Positions 13,594 through 24,700 of a stretch of DNA of 64,000 nt are shown piece after piece. The DNA lies in assembly GCA_011947345.1 (NCBI GenBank), contig JAAVTG010000075.1, positions 744,001 to 808,000 on the forward strand, in the 5' to 3' direction. This stretch comes from Phytophthora quininea. Taxonomy: Eukaryota > Oomycota > Peronosporomycetes > Peronosporales > Peronosporaceae. The translations under genes were made by a program, and so were the position numbers. The stretch's first letter is position 1; the number at the start of each line of letters is the position of its first letter. The notes under the pieces are model-generated. The model ran no database searches. It was not told the origin of the DNA and worked only from the letters and a program-made list of their open reading frames with translations.

Positions 13594-16500
13594 CTAGTGC
13601 TGCCACGGCGGAGTGCCGAGGATCGCGATGGTAAAGCTCTCTTGGTTGAGAGCTCCTTCTCGCTCTTGCGTCTGGCCTTCGCCATTGTCTTCGGTGACGA
13701 GCTCTACTCCCCATATTGGCCGTACACCTTCATGTTGTTCGCCGTGCCTTCCACCTTGGGAATTCACTTCCGCCCGAAAAGTGTCTTCCCCTTCGTTGCT
13801 GGAGGCGATCACCATCACGCTCATGATGACGCACTGTAGTTCAACACTGACACGAACAGGAGCCAAGTTCGAAGCACGAGATGCCGCGATTCGCGATTCG
13901 AACCACTCGCCCAGACGCTGAGGTATCATCACGACTGGAATGGACAGAGGCTTGTAGGAGATGCCTCGCTCCTCTTCAACCAGGCCGCCCATTACCATCA
14001 CGAGATCGTCTGCCTCATTGTTAACGATAATGACTCCTGCAGCCCCCACTTCGCAGCGTTTTGCGCTTTGGTTTCGAAGAAGCACTCGCCTCTATGGGCA
14101 AGAATGACTTTACCTTCAAGATGCTCTGTCGGTATGTTCGACACCTCGCTGCACGCATCAGCAGGGTCGGCGACAACAAGATCCGTCTGTGGGAACGCTC
14201 GAGAGCTTTGGAAAGCGTCTGCCAAGCCAAAGCCAGCGCCGACGCACGGCACTGTCAGCCACGTCATCGGCTTGTCGTGATCGCCCAGTTCAACATGCGG
14301 TCGTCCTTTGACATTGTACTCTGCCTCTTCTTCAGCAGACAGTTTGTAGCCGAGTTGAACTCGGAGGGAACAGCGTTGGTCAACAGGAAGTGACAGATCC
14401 TGCTCAACTTTGTAAACGTGGTTCCAAGCGAGTTGCGGCGGGTGGTAGTCATCGGCGTGGCTCTTGTCTTCATGCACAGGTTCGTCGTAAGTGTACGAGT
14501 CAGCATCTGCAGTAGGGTCCACGTCAGCGTCGTCGCTCAAGCCTAAAGCTACAACCAAGTGGCTTCCATCTACTATTCCAGACGCTTCAATCCAATCGCC
14601 AGTGTCTTCTCGGGTAACACGTAAGCGCCCGGAAGTTGCTCGACGCGGAACTCACCAAGACGATGGCCTCCATACAAGAATTGCACTAAATGATCCGAGT
14701 CTTCAGAGCTGTGGGTAGTAGTAGTGTCGAGGGTGCTCTGTTTGTTGCCGTTGAGCAATTCCTCGAGCCAGTTATGCTTGGGGTTCTTTTCGCCAAGCTT
14801 TCGTAGCTTCTCTTCAATGGACGGCAGCCATTGCTCAAGCACCTCGTTCGTGAGGGTCTCCGATTTGTTTTTCTTGTTGGTTGTTTCGTTGTTTTCTGCA
14901 GCTGCTTTGCTTGCTGCTTCTTTTGCAGCTTTAATCGAAGCCAAAGCAGGTGACGGCGCCGGGGAACGCATTTCGGCGTCCGAGGCACAACCTTGCCGTC
15001 GTAATGCACCGAGTAGCCGAAATCGACGTAAAACTTCGGTGCTGGACACGTCAGAATACGTTCAGGTGCATAGCGATTCTTTAACGACGCATTCGTATCG
15101 ACGGTGTTAACATGCGCGTCAGCAGCACGCAGAATCGGTTCTACGCGATTCGTTGGGAGAATCGGCAGCGGATGGGCCTCTGTAGTCATCACGTAGTTTC
15201 CTTCTCGGAAGAAGTGCGTCGTATTAAAGAGCAGGTACAAGTATTTGCACGTCTCGGACAAGAAGAACGAAGGCATGTAGTCTTCCTGCTTCTTTGTCTC
15301 CACATCAGCGATACTCGCGTAGCCGCAAGAAGTTTTCGTGTACTTTTGCAGTGAGTGGACCACGTGGGCACCTGCTCGAAGCCACGACGAGTCATTTGTT
15401 GCTTCGTGCATGTAAAGCGTCGACTCAAACAGTTCGGGACGAAGTGGGTAGCGCGCCCCACCACCACCTCTAGACTTTACAGGTTTCCAGTCGCCTACGT
15501 TGAACTGCTCCGAGAGAAATCCGTAGTCGCGCCACACACGATAAAATGCGTTCATAGACTCGGACGCGGTGTCCAAATCGCCAACGCCAACTTGCATACC
15601 TGGCCAGAAAGAAGCTAGGCTTTCAAACACAATGCCTGAGCTCCCACTATGATGATGGCAGCCTGTATACATCGACACATCAGTGTACCAGTCGCCGTGT
15701 TTGTTGTACGTCAGTACAGTCGGGTAAACTTGTGCGAACATCTCCAGCGACTCCGTGTCGCCAAAGAGCGAGTACATTTTGAGCAGATACTCGTAGAAGC
15801 TGTCAGAGTTTGAGCCCACACCCGAGGTTGTCTCAGTCCACTCACCAGATTTCGTGTTGATATGCTTTCCAAGTAGTCCGATTTTCGACCGGCGCTTGAA
15901 AAGCGCGCGAACGGCTCCACGTGATGCGGCAGCGTACTTGGCATCTCCTGTAAGCACGCTCAACATGGTAAACTCTACTGAAAGAGACCCCGCACCCGCT
16001 GTTGAGGCAATAGGCGTCTCTCCTTTAGGCACTCCATGCTTCAAGTTTACAGTGCCATACGGAATGCCTGTTACTGTGTCAAACGCAGGCATTAACCGGT
16101 CTCCAAGATCCACCGCAAGACGTAGCAACGCACCATCGTACTCTCCAGGTGGGAACAATTGTAACGTGGTATCTACTGCGAAAAGATGTGCTGACAGCAA
16201 CCCACCGAGCATGCGAATCGTAGTCTCGAAGACTGACACCTCAGTGTCCAAGTTAAAGTCGGCGTTCTTGACCACAAGACCTACAGCCCGGCGGAACTCT
16301 AGCGCGTCCTCTAGAAGAGCTAGCGTATCCAGCGTATCAATAAGCGTGAGCATAGGTAGTCGTCCCAGCTCAAACTCTCCGCCTTTACAAGACAGCGGCA
16401 GTAAGTCGTCTTGTGGGAACGCGTGGGTCAAATACCCATTGTATGCATGGTAAAACATATCCCGAACAGTATGCGCAAGAGCTTCCCGCTCTTCATTCTC

Positions 16501-17259
16501 CATGTACGTCGGCGCTGTCAGAACAAACTGGTCTCTCTGCATCAGTCCACACGCCACAGGCGAGCACACCTGGAGCACATATTCACATGTAGAACGTTCC
16601 TCCAACGAAGCCACGTAGGTCTCATTGCCACGGAATGCGCAGCATTTGACTTGGATCTCTACATTGCGCAGGATTTGTCGTGCTGCGCAGTAATCTCCAC
16701 CCCGTATTGCTGTTGGGTCATGTACCCCATGCGATCAGGGTCTGTAAGTTTCTTCAAGTTCTCCACGGCCCGTACACGCAGAGGCTGGGGCTTGACAGCG
16801 TCATATACCCCCAGTAAAATACTCTTGTCTTTGAGCTTCTGCGCTGTCTCCGTTGGGCGGCGCCGGCAGCGGGTGGAACTGCCGCACGTGCTGGTCCAAA
16901 CACCACTCGTAGTGCCACCAGGTGCCGGCCTCGTGGTAGCGTAGACAGTTCTGGCCGCGTAGCTGACGCTTGAGTCGGTTCTTGAAGGCTTGGTAGCTGG
17001 CGCCCGACAGAGTGTGCAGCCCGTTGAAGTGCGAGAGCGCTGAGGGCTCCAGAGTTGGGGTCTTGGCGTCGTTCTGAGGATGATTCTCGGCATTCGCGGC
17101 TACCACGGACACTAGCAGCGCTGCAATAGATAGAAGGAATAGGAGTCTATGTACGTGCGAAGTGGCGGCGTGTGTGGAGCCCCATGGACGCCTGCAGACG
17201 CCGCACCAGACGCTCGAGTGCTGACGCGGCAGCATCTGAGCCCGAATTGACGAATGCAT
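13594..17259 (-). CDS. MRH lectin domain - EDEM (GH47) mannosidase - PA domain fusion, ER quality control
   Basis: One minus-strand gene of about 1,220 residues. After a signal peptide or anchor (RLLFLLSIAALLVSVVAA) comes an OS-9-type MRH lectin domain: the double-Trp motif TWWHYEWC, the sugar-binding Gln in VRQFH, an Arg in the AARQILRNVEIQVKC strand, and Glu/Tyr in LEERSTCEYVL, closing with CSPVAC. With no break in the frame this runs into a GH47 domain of EDEM type: REALAHTVRDMFYHAYNGYL, LIDTLDTLALL, SVFETTIRMLGGLLSAH and TTEAHPLPI. A protease-associated domain ends it (LAHRGECFFETKAQNAAKWG then AAGVIIVNNEADD), as in EDEM3. One-base breaks lie near 16857, 16702, 14984, 14630 and 14046. Predicted role: trimming and reading of mannose on misfolded glycoproteins in ERAD. 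Start uncertain (17259 or the Met at 17235). Confidence 0.85.
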
Positions 17260-17304
17260 CTGAGCCCGAGCGTAACCAGGTTACCCTTTTGTGATCTTTT
17301 GGCG

Positions 17305-18008
17305 ATGGCGGTGCATCTTCATGGCGACGGGGTCGGTGCTCTACGGACGTTCTTGGGAGCGCATTTGGAAGAGAAGCAACTGAAACGAGCAGATGTGAAG
17401 GGTCTACTGAATGCGGATCAGAAGCAGGTGGTTACGCCGTCCGAGCTGCGTCTTGCAGCGACGTTGCTGGGTGAAATACGATCCTCCGACCCGAGTACCC
17501 CCAGCTTGAAGACGCTGTTGAATGGCGCACAGGTGGAGGCTGTCACGGAGCCGTCGGAGGAAGATGAAGAGCAGATGCAGAAGAGAGCCAAGTACCTGGA
17601 GCGGCATCGCCTTAAACTGCAGCGTCTAGACGAGGAAATGCGCTACGGCAACATGGTACGCAACGTCAGGCCGCAGTCCTCGACCGCCGAGATCCGGCAC
17701 CACCAGACGTCGGTGAAGCAGCACCTGTCCATCGGCGCCAACATGGTGATGGCCAGAGTTACGGCCTTCATCGCCGTGTACTTTGTTGCCAGGAGTCTCA
17801 CCGACAGCGAGACGACGGTGAGCTGGCAACCTGACTACAGCTGCTGTAGGATACTAACGAGTCTGCCTTGTGCTGGCCGCAGAGAATCATCGCCGGCTTG
17901 GGCGGCGCCATCGCCATGATGGTGATCGAGATGGTGTTATTTATTACGCGCGCGGCCAAGATGGAGGCCATCGAGCACGAGCAGATGAAGCACAAGAGCG
18001 TCTTTTAA
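17305..18008 (+). CDS. Vma12/TMEM199-like V-ATPase assembly factor
   Basis: Two exons, 17305-17817 and 17883-18008, separated by a 65-base intron with a GATACTAAC branch site, give 212 residues. The C-terminal half has the Vma12 layout: a charged segment with YGNMVRNVRPQSS, then two membrane helices (NMVMARVTAFIAVYFVAR and IIAGLGGAIAMMVIEMVLFI) and a short basic tail. Vma12 family proteins sit in the ER membrane and help assemble the V0 sector of the vacuolar proton pump. Start chosen at 17305 (MAVHLHGDG); an upstream in-frame Met at 17254 would overlap the divergent mannosidase gene. Only about 46-70 bases separate the two starts. Confidence 0.7.
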
Positions 18009-18399
18009 GACGACGTAAGAGTCTGATCCTGCCTTCCTATCGGATTCCGACGCGTGCGAGACGAGGGGTTCGTGGCCTCTGCGGAGTGGGGCATCTCTAT
18101 AGATTTGACTCGGACGCCGCTCAAAGCAATGCTTCTCTTGCGCAGTCTTATGCAGTGCCATGAGTGCATTTCGCCCAGTCCATCCTCTGCATGTAAAGGC
18201 TCCGAACATGGTCAACTTGTGTGCACGACCTTCAGCAGATACCCTTGGAGTCCAAGTTGGACGCCACGTTGGGAGACTGAAGTCGAGCTTGCTCCCATCT
18301 TCTCTTCTTGCTCCTGAAGCTTGCCCAAGCCTTTCCACCGAATTGCGGTGTGGTGGGGAGCAGCATTTCAGTTCGCGACCATTCGATACGTTGGCGACG
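18009..18399. other. Intergenic region with no clear gene
   Basis: The frame of the next gene stays open upstream to a Met at 18160, but that extension is basic and low in homology signals and would bury the signal peptide inside the protein, so I treat it as 5' leader. Nothing else stands out. Confidence 0.4.
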
Positions 18400-18753
18400 A
18401 TGAGGACACGACGGTGGTGCGTGGCGATGCTGGTAGCAGTTGCAGCGCTTGAAGGCTGCAGTGCCGCCCCACAAGAGGCAGCAGCGGCGCTCGGCAAGGT
18501 CTCTACAACTACTGAAGAAACCAACACGTCGACACAGGGCTCCGTGACTGGCAAAGTGAGGACTGCAGACCAAAAGCAGATGACGACGACGACCGTGAGG
18601 CGCGGCAGCAACGGCTTCGGCACGGTCGGGTACTCGGCCAGCAGCGACGACACCGAGAGCTCCGAGGCTTCAGCGGACCGACTCGCCTTCGAGAACGCAG
18701 AAGAGCTGCAGCCCAACCTGCGCATTCGTCTGCGCTTCGGCATCGGCGTCTAG
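18400..18753 (+). CDS. Small secreted protein, Ser/Thr-rich
   Basis: 117 residues starting MRTRRWCVAMLVAVAALEGCSAAP, a good signal peptide with a likely cut after CSA. The mature part is hydrophilic, rich in Thr, Ser, Glu and Ala, and ends in an Arg/Leu-rich stretch LRIRLRFGIGV. No RXLR-dEER or LFLAK motif and almost no cysteine after the signal peptide, so it is not a classical effector of those classes. Function unknown. Confidence is limited because short GC-rich frames can be accidental. Confidence 0.5.
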   Translation: MRTRRWCVAMLVAVAALEGCSAAPQEAAAALGKVSTTTEETNTSTQGSVTGKVRTADQKQMTTTTVRRGSNGFGTVGYSASSDDTESSEASADRLAFENAEELQPNLRIRLRFGIGV

Positions 18754-18909
18754 GTTACACGTCCATTTAACCCCTTAGCGTCCTCGTCCTATTTAACCTC
18801 TTTAAATAACCATATCGTTTTTCTGCAATCCCTCGCATTAGTGCCCCGACTGAATTTGACTTTTGAAATAGTGAGCTGGCCAAATAGCGAATCAGTCCGA
18901 GGAAGGTTC

Positions 18910-20948
18910 ATGGCGCGCAGGACGACGGCGCTGTGCGCGGCGCTGCTGCTGCTCTGCTGTATGCAGGCGCTTGCAAGTGACGAAGCCGCCTCCAAACGTG
19001 CGTTTCCATTGCTGTACTATTGCCTGCAGTAGCAGCCTTCAAGCGTCCTTTCTAACGTCTTATTGGTTGGTTCATAAATGCATTCCCGCAGACGATTCAG
19101 TGGCGTCCGAGGCCGAGCGCCAGAGCTTCCGGTGGTTAGACGAAGGCGTCAGGGCTGCAGGCTTCGTGCGCGAATGGGGGCAGCAGCAGAGCTTCTGCTT
19201 CTACGAGAACGCCACGCTGCACATCCGCTTGGACCCATTGGACAGGTTCGTTGCAATGACTGGAGGCCGTGACGGTGATATACTGAGGGTAATTGCTGTC
19301 GTCAATTGCTGCTGGGAGCAGTGTACTGCAACCGGCACTGATCCAGACGCTAGGACAGTCCCGAGAGGCCGTGGCGCTATTCAACATGACCAACGCTACG
19401 CTCTGGTACCTGCAGAGTGCAGTTTGGCCGCTGCGCACGTTCTTTTGGGCCTGGAGCGAGCTCCGGGTCGTAGTACGCAGTCCGAAGATCGACCAACTGA
19501 GCTTAACTTATGCGCGGTAAGGGTACTGCGGACTTGTTGCGACTGTCATGGATTTCTTAGGCTTTTGCTTTGATTGTTGTTTTTGTATGCAAGCCGGGAA
19601 TATTGTGTCGGAGCGTGCTCAAAGCTGCGCACCTGACTCCGGCGTTGAATCAGTGGATGCCTCCGGTGGCTGTGAATGCCATTGAGAAGTTCCTATTTGT
19701 TTCGTGTACGTACTACTTGTCGTTTTAGCCATGCTATTGAATGAGGCTTATGCTGTATGCCTTCTGGTTATGGACAGCCAAGTTGGTGTGTGAAAGCTGT
19801 GTGGGTGACTGTCATCTCGAATGCACGAAGGTAGACGGCGAGGACGCGTGTATGACGGAGTTGAGTCCGTATCACGCGCCTTGCATTACTGTGACTGGAC
19901 CTGCCCAGCCATTCATCGCGACATCGTCGCCTAAGTTCCGTTTCGACTTCGCCTTCTACACATGTACGTGATCGTACGTTATTGAGGCTTAAACATGTGT
20001 GGCTGACCTGTGCTTGCTGCAGACTTGTCGTGGGTGTATGCGCAGAATTTCTTTGTGGGATTGATACTCTTTTACTTGTCGGGGTGGCTGTCGCGATCGC
20101 GAGCATTCCACTACTTGCTGGGTGCTGCAATTGGCGTCTTTTTCTCGGCTTTGTTGGCGCTTTATCTGTTCCAGCGCCAGGCTCGGAATACGACCAAGAT
20201 GCTCCCGGGCGCACAGCTCGTGTCGTCTTTAGCCTCCGTGGCGACCGTGGCTGTACCAGTGACGGGCTTCGTGATCATGCCGAACTTGTATCGACTCATA
20301 TCGTGGGCTACTTCCTACTTGGTATACTTGTGGAACCGCGAAGTTCTTTTCGGGATCCCTCATCTAGGTAAAATTTACTTCGCGCTCTTCGCTCTGTTCG
20401 GGTGCACCCTAGTGTGGTGGTATCAATGGGGAGCTTCAACGAAATCGGCGACGGAACCGCAAAGCGAAGAGGAGATTGAGGAGCTAGGCGAGTTGGACGA
20501 CGACTTGCCGCCTCCGACGAGCCTGCAGCTCATCATCTCGCGCTCGCTGAAAATATTGGGCATGACGCTGCTGTTCTACAGCACCTCCTCCACAGAGGCC
20601 TCTCTGTTATTGATGCTGCTGGTTTCGCTGACGCGCGTGTTTGAAATCATCGCGACCATCGCTTACTTCTGGTACCATTTCGAGAAGCCAGGACAGCACA
20701 GCGTCCTAATCTCAAAGAAGGAGTTTGAGAAGCAAGGACAGACAGAAACGGAGAAGGCGCTGGCGCAGTTGCAAATGTATTTGAAGGAGAACCCGGACGA
20801 GCTCGACAAGGTTCGCGAGGACAACGAGATTCGCCTTCGACGGTTTACCCGAGGTCGCAACCACCTGGACGTGGCCACGCAAGAATCGGCGCTGAACTCG
20901 CGTCAGCGACAGAAGCGGTCGTTCTGGTCGTATTGCTCCATCCAGTAG
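18910..20948 (+). CDS. NEMP/TMEM194-like nuclear envelope membrane protein (DUF2215)
   Basis: Six exons by GT/AG sites: 18910-18997, 19092-19245, 19322-19516, 19594-19705, 19778-19963 and 20023-20948. A signal peptide (ALCAALLLLCCMQALA) leads a lumenal region with paired cysteines (CESCVGDCHLEC), then at least five membrane helices starting FFVGLILFYLSGWL and LLGAAIGVFFSALLALYL, and a Glu/Asp-rich cytoplasmic or nucleoplasmic tail. This is the layout of NEMP proteins, inner nuclear membrane proteins tied to envelope stiffness and fertility. One base seems missing at the exon 3 donor (19516) because exon 4 continues in the next phase. Exon 3 may code WYLQSAVWPLRTFFWAWSE. Family call is by pattern only. 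Confidence 0.6.
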
Positions 20949-21236
20949 ACAATAGAGGCGCAGTGGCCTTCCATTCTCAGGACACGATCGTTGCCAGGCA
21001 AAGACGAACGAATAGGTAAGAGGTCCCAGTGGTATTTTGACTTGCGCTGACAGTGAAGTTACAGATTAACAGATGAGGTTGTGGGCAAGCTCGGTCGTGA
21101 GGGTCGGAGACATTGCTCCTAACAAGAATTCCTAGAGTTTGCTTTTCTTTTCCATGCAAGGCCATCCATTTGAACAACCTACGAAGTGCAGCGAGTCACA
21201 TGGCTCGAGCTGCTTTTGTCATGCTTTGTTCTACGT

Positions 21237-21691
21237 CTAGTCCTCCTTCTCCAGCTTGATCTCGAGCATGATGGCGCTCTTGCGTTTCTGCTTGGCGAAG
21301 CCGGCGGGGGCTTCGAGCGGGTACATGAGCACCTCGCTCTCGGGCTTATCCTGGAGCGGGCCAGCGCCACGCTGCAGAAGCCAATCTTGTCATCCTTGGA
21401 GATGCGGTCGTGGTCGAACACCTGCACGTCCAGCACGGCCTTCGTAGGGTCCTCGGTGATGAAGGCGAACGTCTCCTCGGGGTCCCACTCGGGGTTGAGG
21501 TTGGCGGCGATCATGGAGCTCTTGTGCGTGGTGGTGCCGAGCTGGAAGATCACGTACGGGTCGCTCTTGCCGTTGAAGTCGGCGGACGGCAGGTCCACAG
21601 CCTTGACGAGCGTCACGTGCACGGCGTACATGGGGGCGGAAGATGAAGTGAGGGGGCGATGACTTGCTGCTTGAGCGGAGCTTATCGGCAA
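21237..21691 (-). CDS. Single C2-domain protein
   Basis: About 150 residues. The N-terminal half is a C2 sandwich: VTLVKAVDLPSADFNGKSDPYVIFQLG, then NPEWDPEETFAF, then DVQVFDHDRISKDDKIG, with the Asp residues that bind calcium in loops 1 and 3 in place. C2 domains bind calcium and acidic membranes. A one-base gap near 21360 shifts the frame; adding it gives LQDKPESEVLMYPLEAPAG and a natural end EIKLEKED at 21237. Start at 21691 or, more typically for stand-alone C2 proteins, at the Met at 21631 (MYAVHVTLV). Confidence 0.75.
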
Positions 21692-21765
21692 GTGAACGAC
21701 CTGACGACCGTCTAAAATGTAACGTCAGAGAGCGCAGGAATAAGAAAATTTATAGGTTTGCTGCG

Positions 21766-24700
21766 CTACAAGTTTGAAATTTGCCTTGCGATAACGGCGC
21801 AAAGTTCACGAAAGAGAGCTTCGGTGGCCGCCAAGCCCGCCGCGGTGTCGGCCTTGCGGTCATAGTCGTAGCCAGGGATCCAGACGATGCCGTCGTGAAT
21901 CACTCGAACGAACACTGGGACTCGGCGGTGGATAAACTGCTTGTAGCCGCGTTGCTGCCAGCGCTGTAATAGTAGACGCGCATTCGCCGATGGAGACCGA
22001 CGGTGGCCACGCACACTAGCCCTGGGTTTCGACGTTTCTTGGTCGATCCCAAGGCCGTATCCAATTCCGCTGCCATCAGCGATGCGCTCGTCATCCAGCA
22101 CAAAGTTTAACTTGTCGGTGAGTGTCGCGACGAAGGGGACTCGCATTTGGGTGGGGAAGGGCAGGAAGACCGACGCCACCAGTGGGTGGATTTGAACGCG
22201 CGAGACGCTCGAGTACTCGGGAACACGACGCAGATCTAGTCTAGCCTGCTTCGCCCTCCGTCGGACGACTCCTACAAACTCATCTGCAGCAATCCCGCTG
22301 CACGCAAGCCAGCGAATATCCAAGTGGAAACAGCGCGAAATGTCCATGGTGTCTTCGAGTCGCACCATGATCCACTCGTTCCGAGAGTCCTCGATTTTCG
22401 AAAGAGGCGACGAAGACACGGAAGACGCCGACGCCTTACAGGCGATCTTAAAGCCCAGCATGCGAGTACCGCTGACTGGAGGAACCTTGTCGACATCTCG
22501 CGCTGTTTCGTGGTGATCTAATACGAGATTGATAGCGATATTCTCAAGGTCCCCGAATTCGGACGGAGCCACGCGGGATTGTAGAAAGTCGATAAACTTT
22601 GTGAACTTCTCTGCATACGCTGCAGGAGTATCGACGTCGACATTGGCCAGGTTGTTGGTGATGACAGGCGGGACAATTGCGAATCGGATCCGACGGCATT
22701 TCATCGTGTCTGCCATATCGTCCAGATAGCCGCAGAGCAGGTTGTCTAGCGCATTCCAGTTGTCTTCAGGCTGCGGATATCGGTGGAATAGTTGCTGGTG
22801 AGGCTGAAACGAATGAGTTAGGTCGACCCAAAGGAGTAGTTGTAGGACGAGTACGCAACTTCTGGGTCGTGAGGCTCGCGCTGGACAAACCTCTTGACTT
22901 CGACCGTCTGTCGCTCGGCGTCGTGGATGAGCTGGTGAATTCGATGCCCCATGCTCAAATGGTACACCCTCCGTTTGTTTCCTGTCGAGGGCTCGTTCCC
23001 CATTTGCAGCACGGTGGAGTCGCAGCTCGACACGAGCTGAAAGTCTCGCGCTAAGCGCTGGCAGATCATCTCAATCAGTAGCTCGTCGTGATTTCGATAT
23101 CTTGGAACGCATTCGATCGTTGGTGCGGTGGTGGGGATGGTCAGCGTATAAAACGCTTCTGTGTAGCCCTGACGAAGTTCTTGTGGAGAAGGGAAATGGT
23201 CGGTAGTTAGTGGTAGAATGGCTGGCGATATTAGGCTCGTCCAGTTTGGTCCAAGGAACACGGGCTCTCCTTCTTGCTCCGGTAGAATATCATATACCGG
23301 ACGATAGACGACATGGCTAGCTGCTGGAAACAAGTGGCTCCACCTCCGTCGGTCGCTCGAAAGGTGTTGAGAGCCCAATCCCTTTCCATACCGGAACGGA
23401 TTCACATAAGCTTTGCGTGGGCCAACAACCGCCATGGACAAATCGGTAGCCGAAGAGGCCTTAAAGCTCAAGCTGTTTGGCGTCAAAGCCGCCCGGAAAT
23501 GCTCCGATTGGCTTTTGCGAAGACCGCCGAGCGGAGAACTAGGATTGCTAAGACGACGTTGCTTGTTCGTCGGAGAAAAACTGGCGAACGGCCTGAAGAC
23601 GATGGCAGCTCCTTGTTCAGTGTGACGGCTCGAGTAAGCGGTTTAAATCCTTCGCCTCGGATTTTCCCTGGTGTACCATATATCGACGGAGTCGTGGATG
23701 GAGTAGCTGGCTTCGTCACGAAATCTCGACCGTGATATGATCCTTGATTCTCAATGAAGCTGTTGGACATTGTCTCCAAGGAGAACGAGGCTTGCCCCTC
23801 GACATTTGGGTTTGAACGGAACGTTATTGGGATTCCAGGCGATGAATGTATTGACTGCCGTTGGGTGCGATCCGCGAAACTGGGCTGCGCCACCTTGCCT
23901 GGTGCTGTCAAATTTCGTGGCGAGATTAGCGCTTGAATCACGCTGTCACTTTCGCTGGGTAGGAATGGGTTTTCTTTTGGAGCCACTATTACTGCTGTTG
24001 CTGCGTTCTCTTGTGCGCACTGCCTCCTTCCTCGCGTTGCGAATAAACCACTCGAGATGACCATCACCTGCAATTGTAGCGCTGGCACCATCGACTTCGT
24101 CGTGGCTTCCCAGAGGAATGAAACCCAGATGTCTGTCGGTCCACCTCAAGTGGGTTCCGGTCGACTTGTGGCTACGGTCTGTGGGCAGAGCAAAGACACT
24201 TTCATCGTATTCCTTTAGGGCTGCCCGAGCGTGTAGACTAGCGCTAAGGTTGGTAGCTGGGCGGGAACTCTCCAAGACAGCAGTAAGATTAAAGTCTGGA
24301 GAACGACTAAGCTGCAGTTGTTCCGGCGCTGGAGTTGATGAAGTAGAATCGCGTAATTCACTAGACGCATATAACTTGCTTCCAGCAACTCTGGTCGATA
24401 ACGGTGCCCCAGTCGTGACAGCAATTTCTCCGACGTCGCTTCGTTCTTCATTGCTTTGATTGGAAAGAGTAATTACACTTTGACCGAAGCTTGTTGTCCC
24501 GCCTTTCATTAAATTCCGCAATGTCACAGGGAACTCTTGCTTCTCGGACGGCGCAGTAACATCAAACATACGAAAAGACGGTAATGGGTTAAATTGTTGA
24601 TTTCGTTGGACTTGACACCCACAAGCTTTCAGTTGATTCCAAGAGTTGTTGTCGTCGAGAACAGGAGAGAAAAGCTGTGTTGGCTTTTTGTCCGCCCGCA

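Noticed and set aside
18160..18399. Upstream in-frame extension of the small secreted protein
   Set aside because: It would place the signal peptide in the middle of the protein; the Met at 18400 directly precedes the hydrophobic segment.
18400..18753. RXLR-type effector
   Set aside because: Signal peptide present but no RxLR followed by an acidic EER motif; the Arg/Leu string at the end does not fit in spacing or position.
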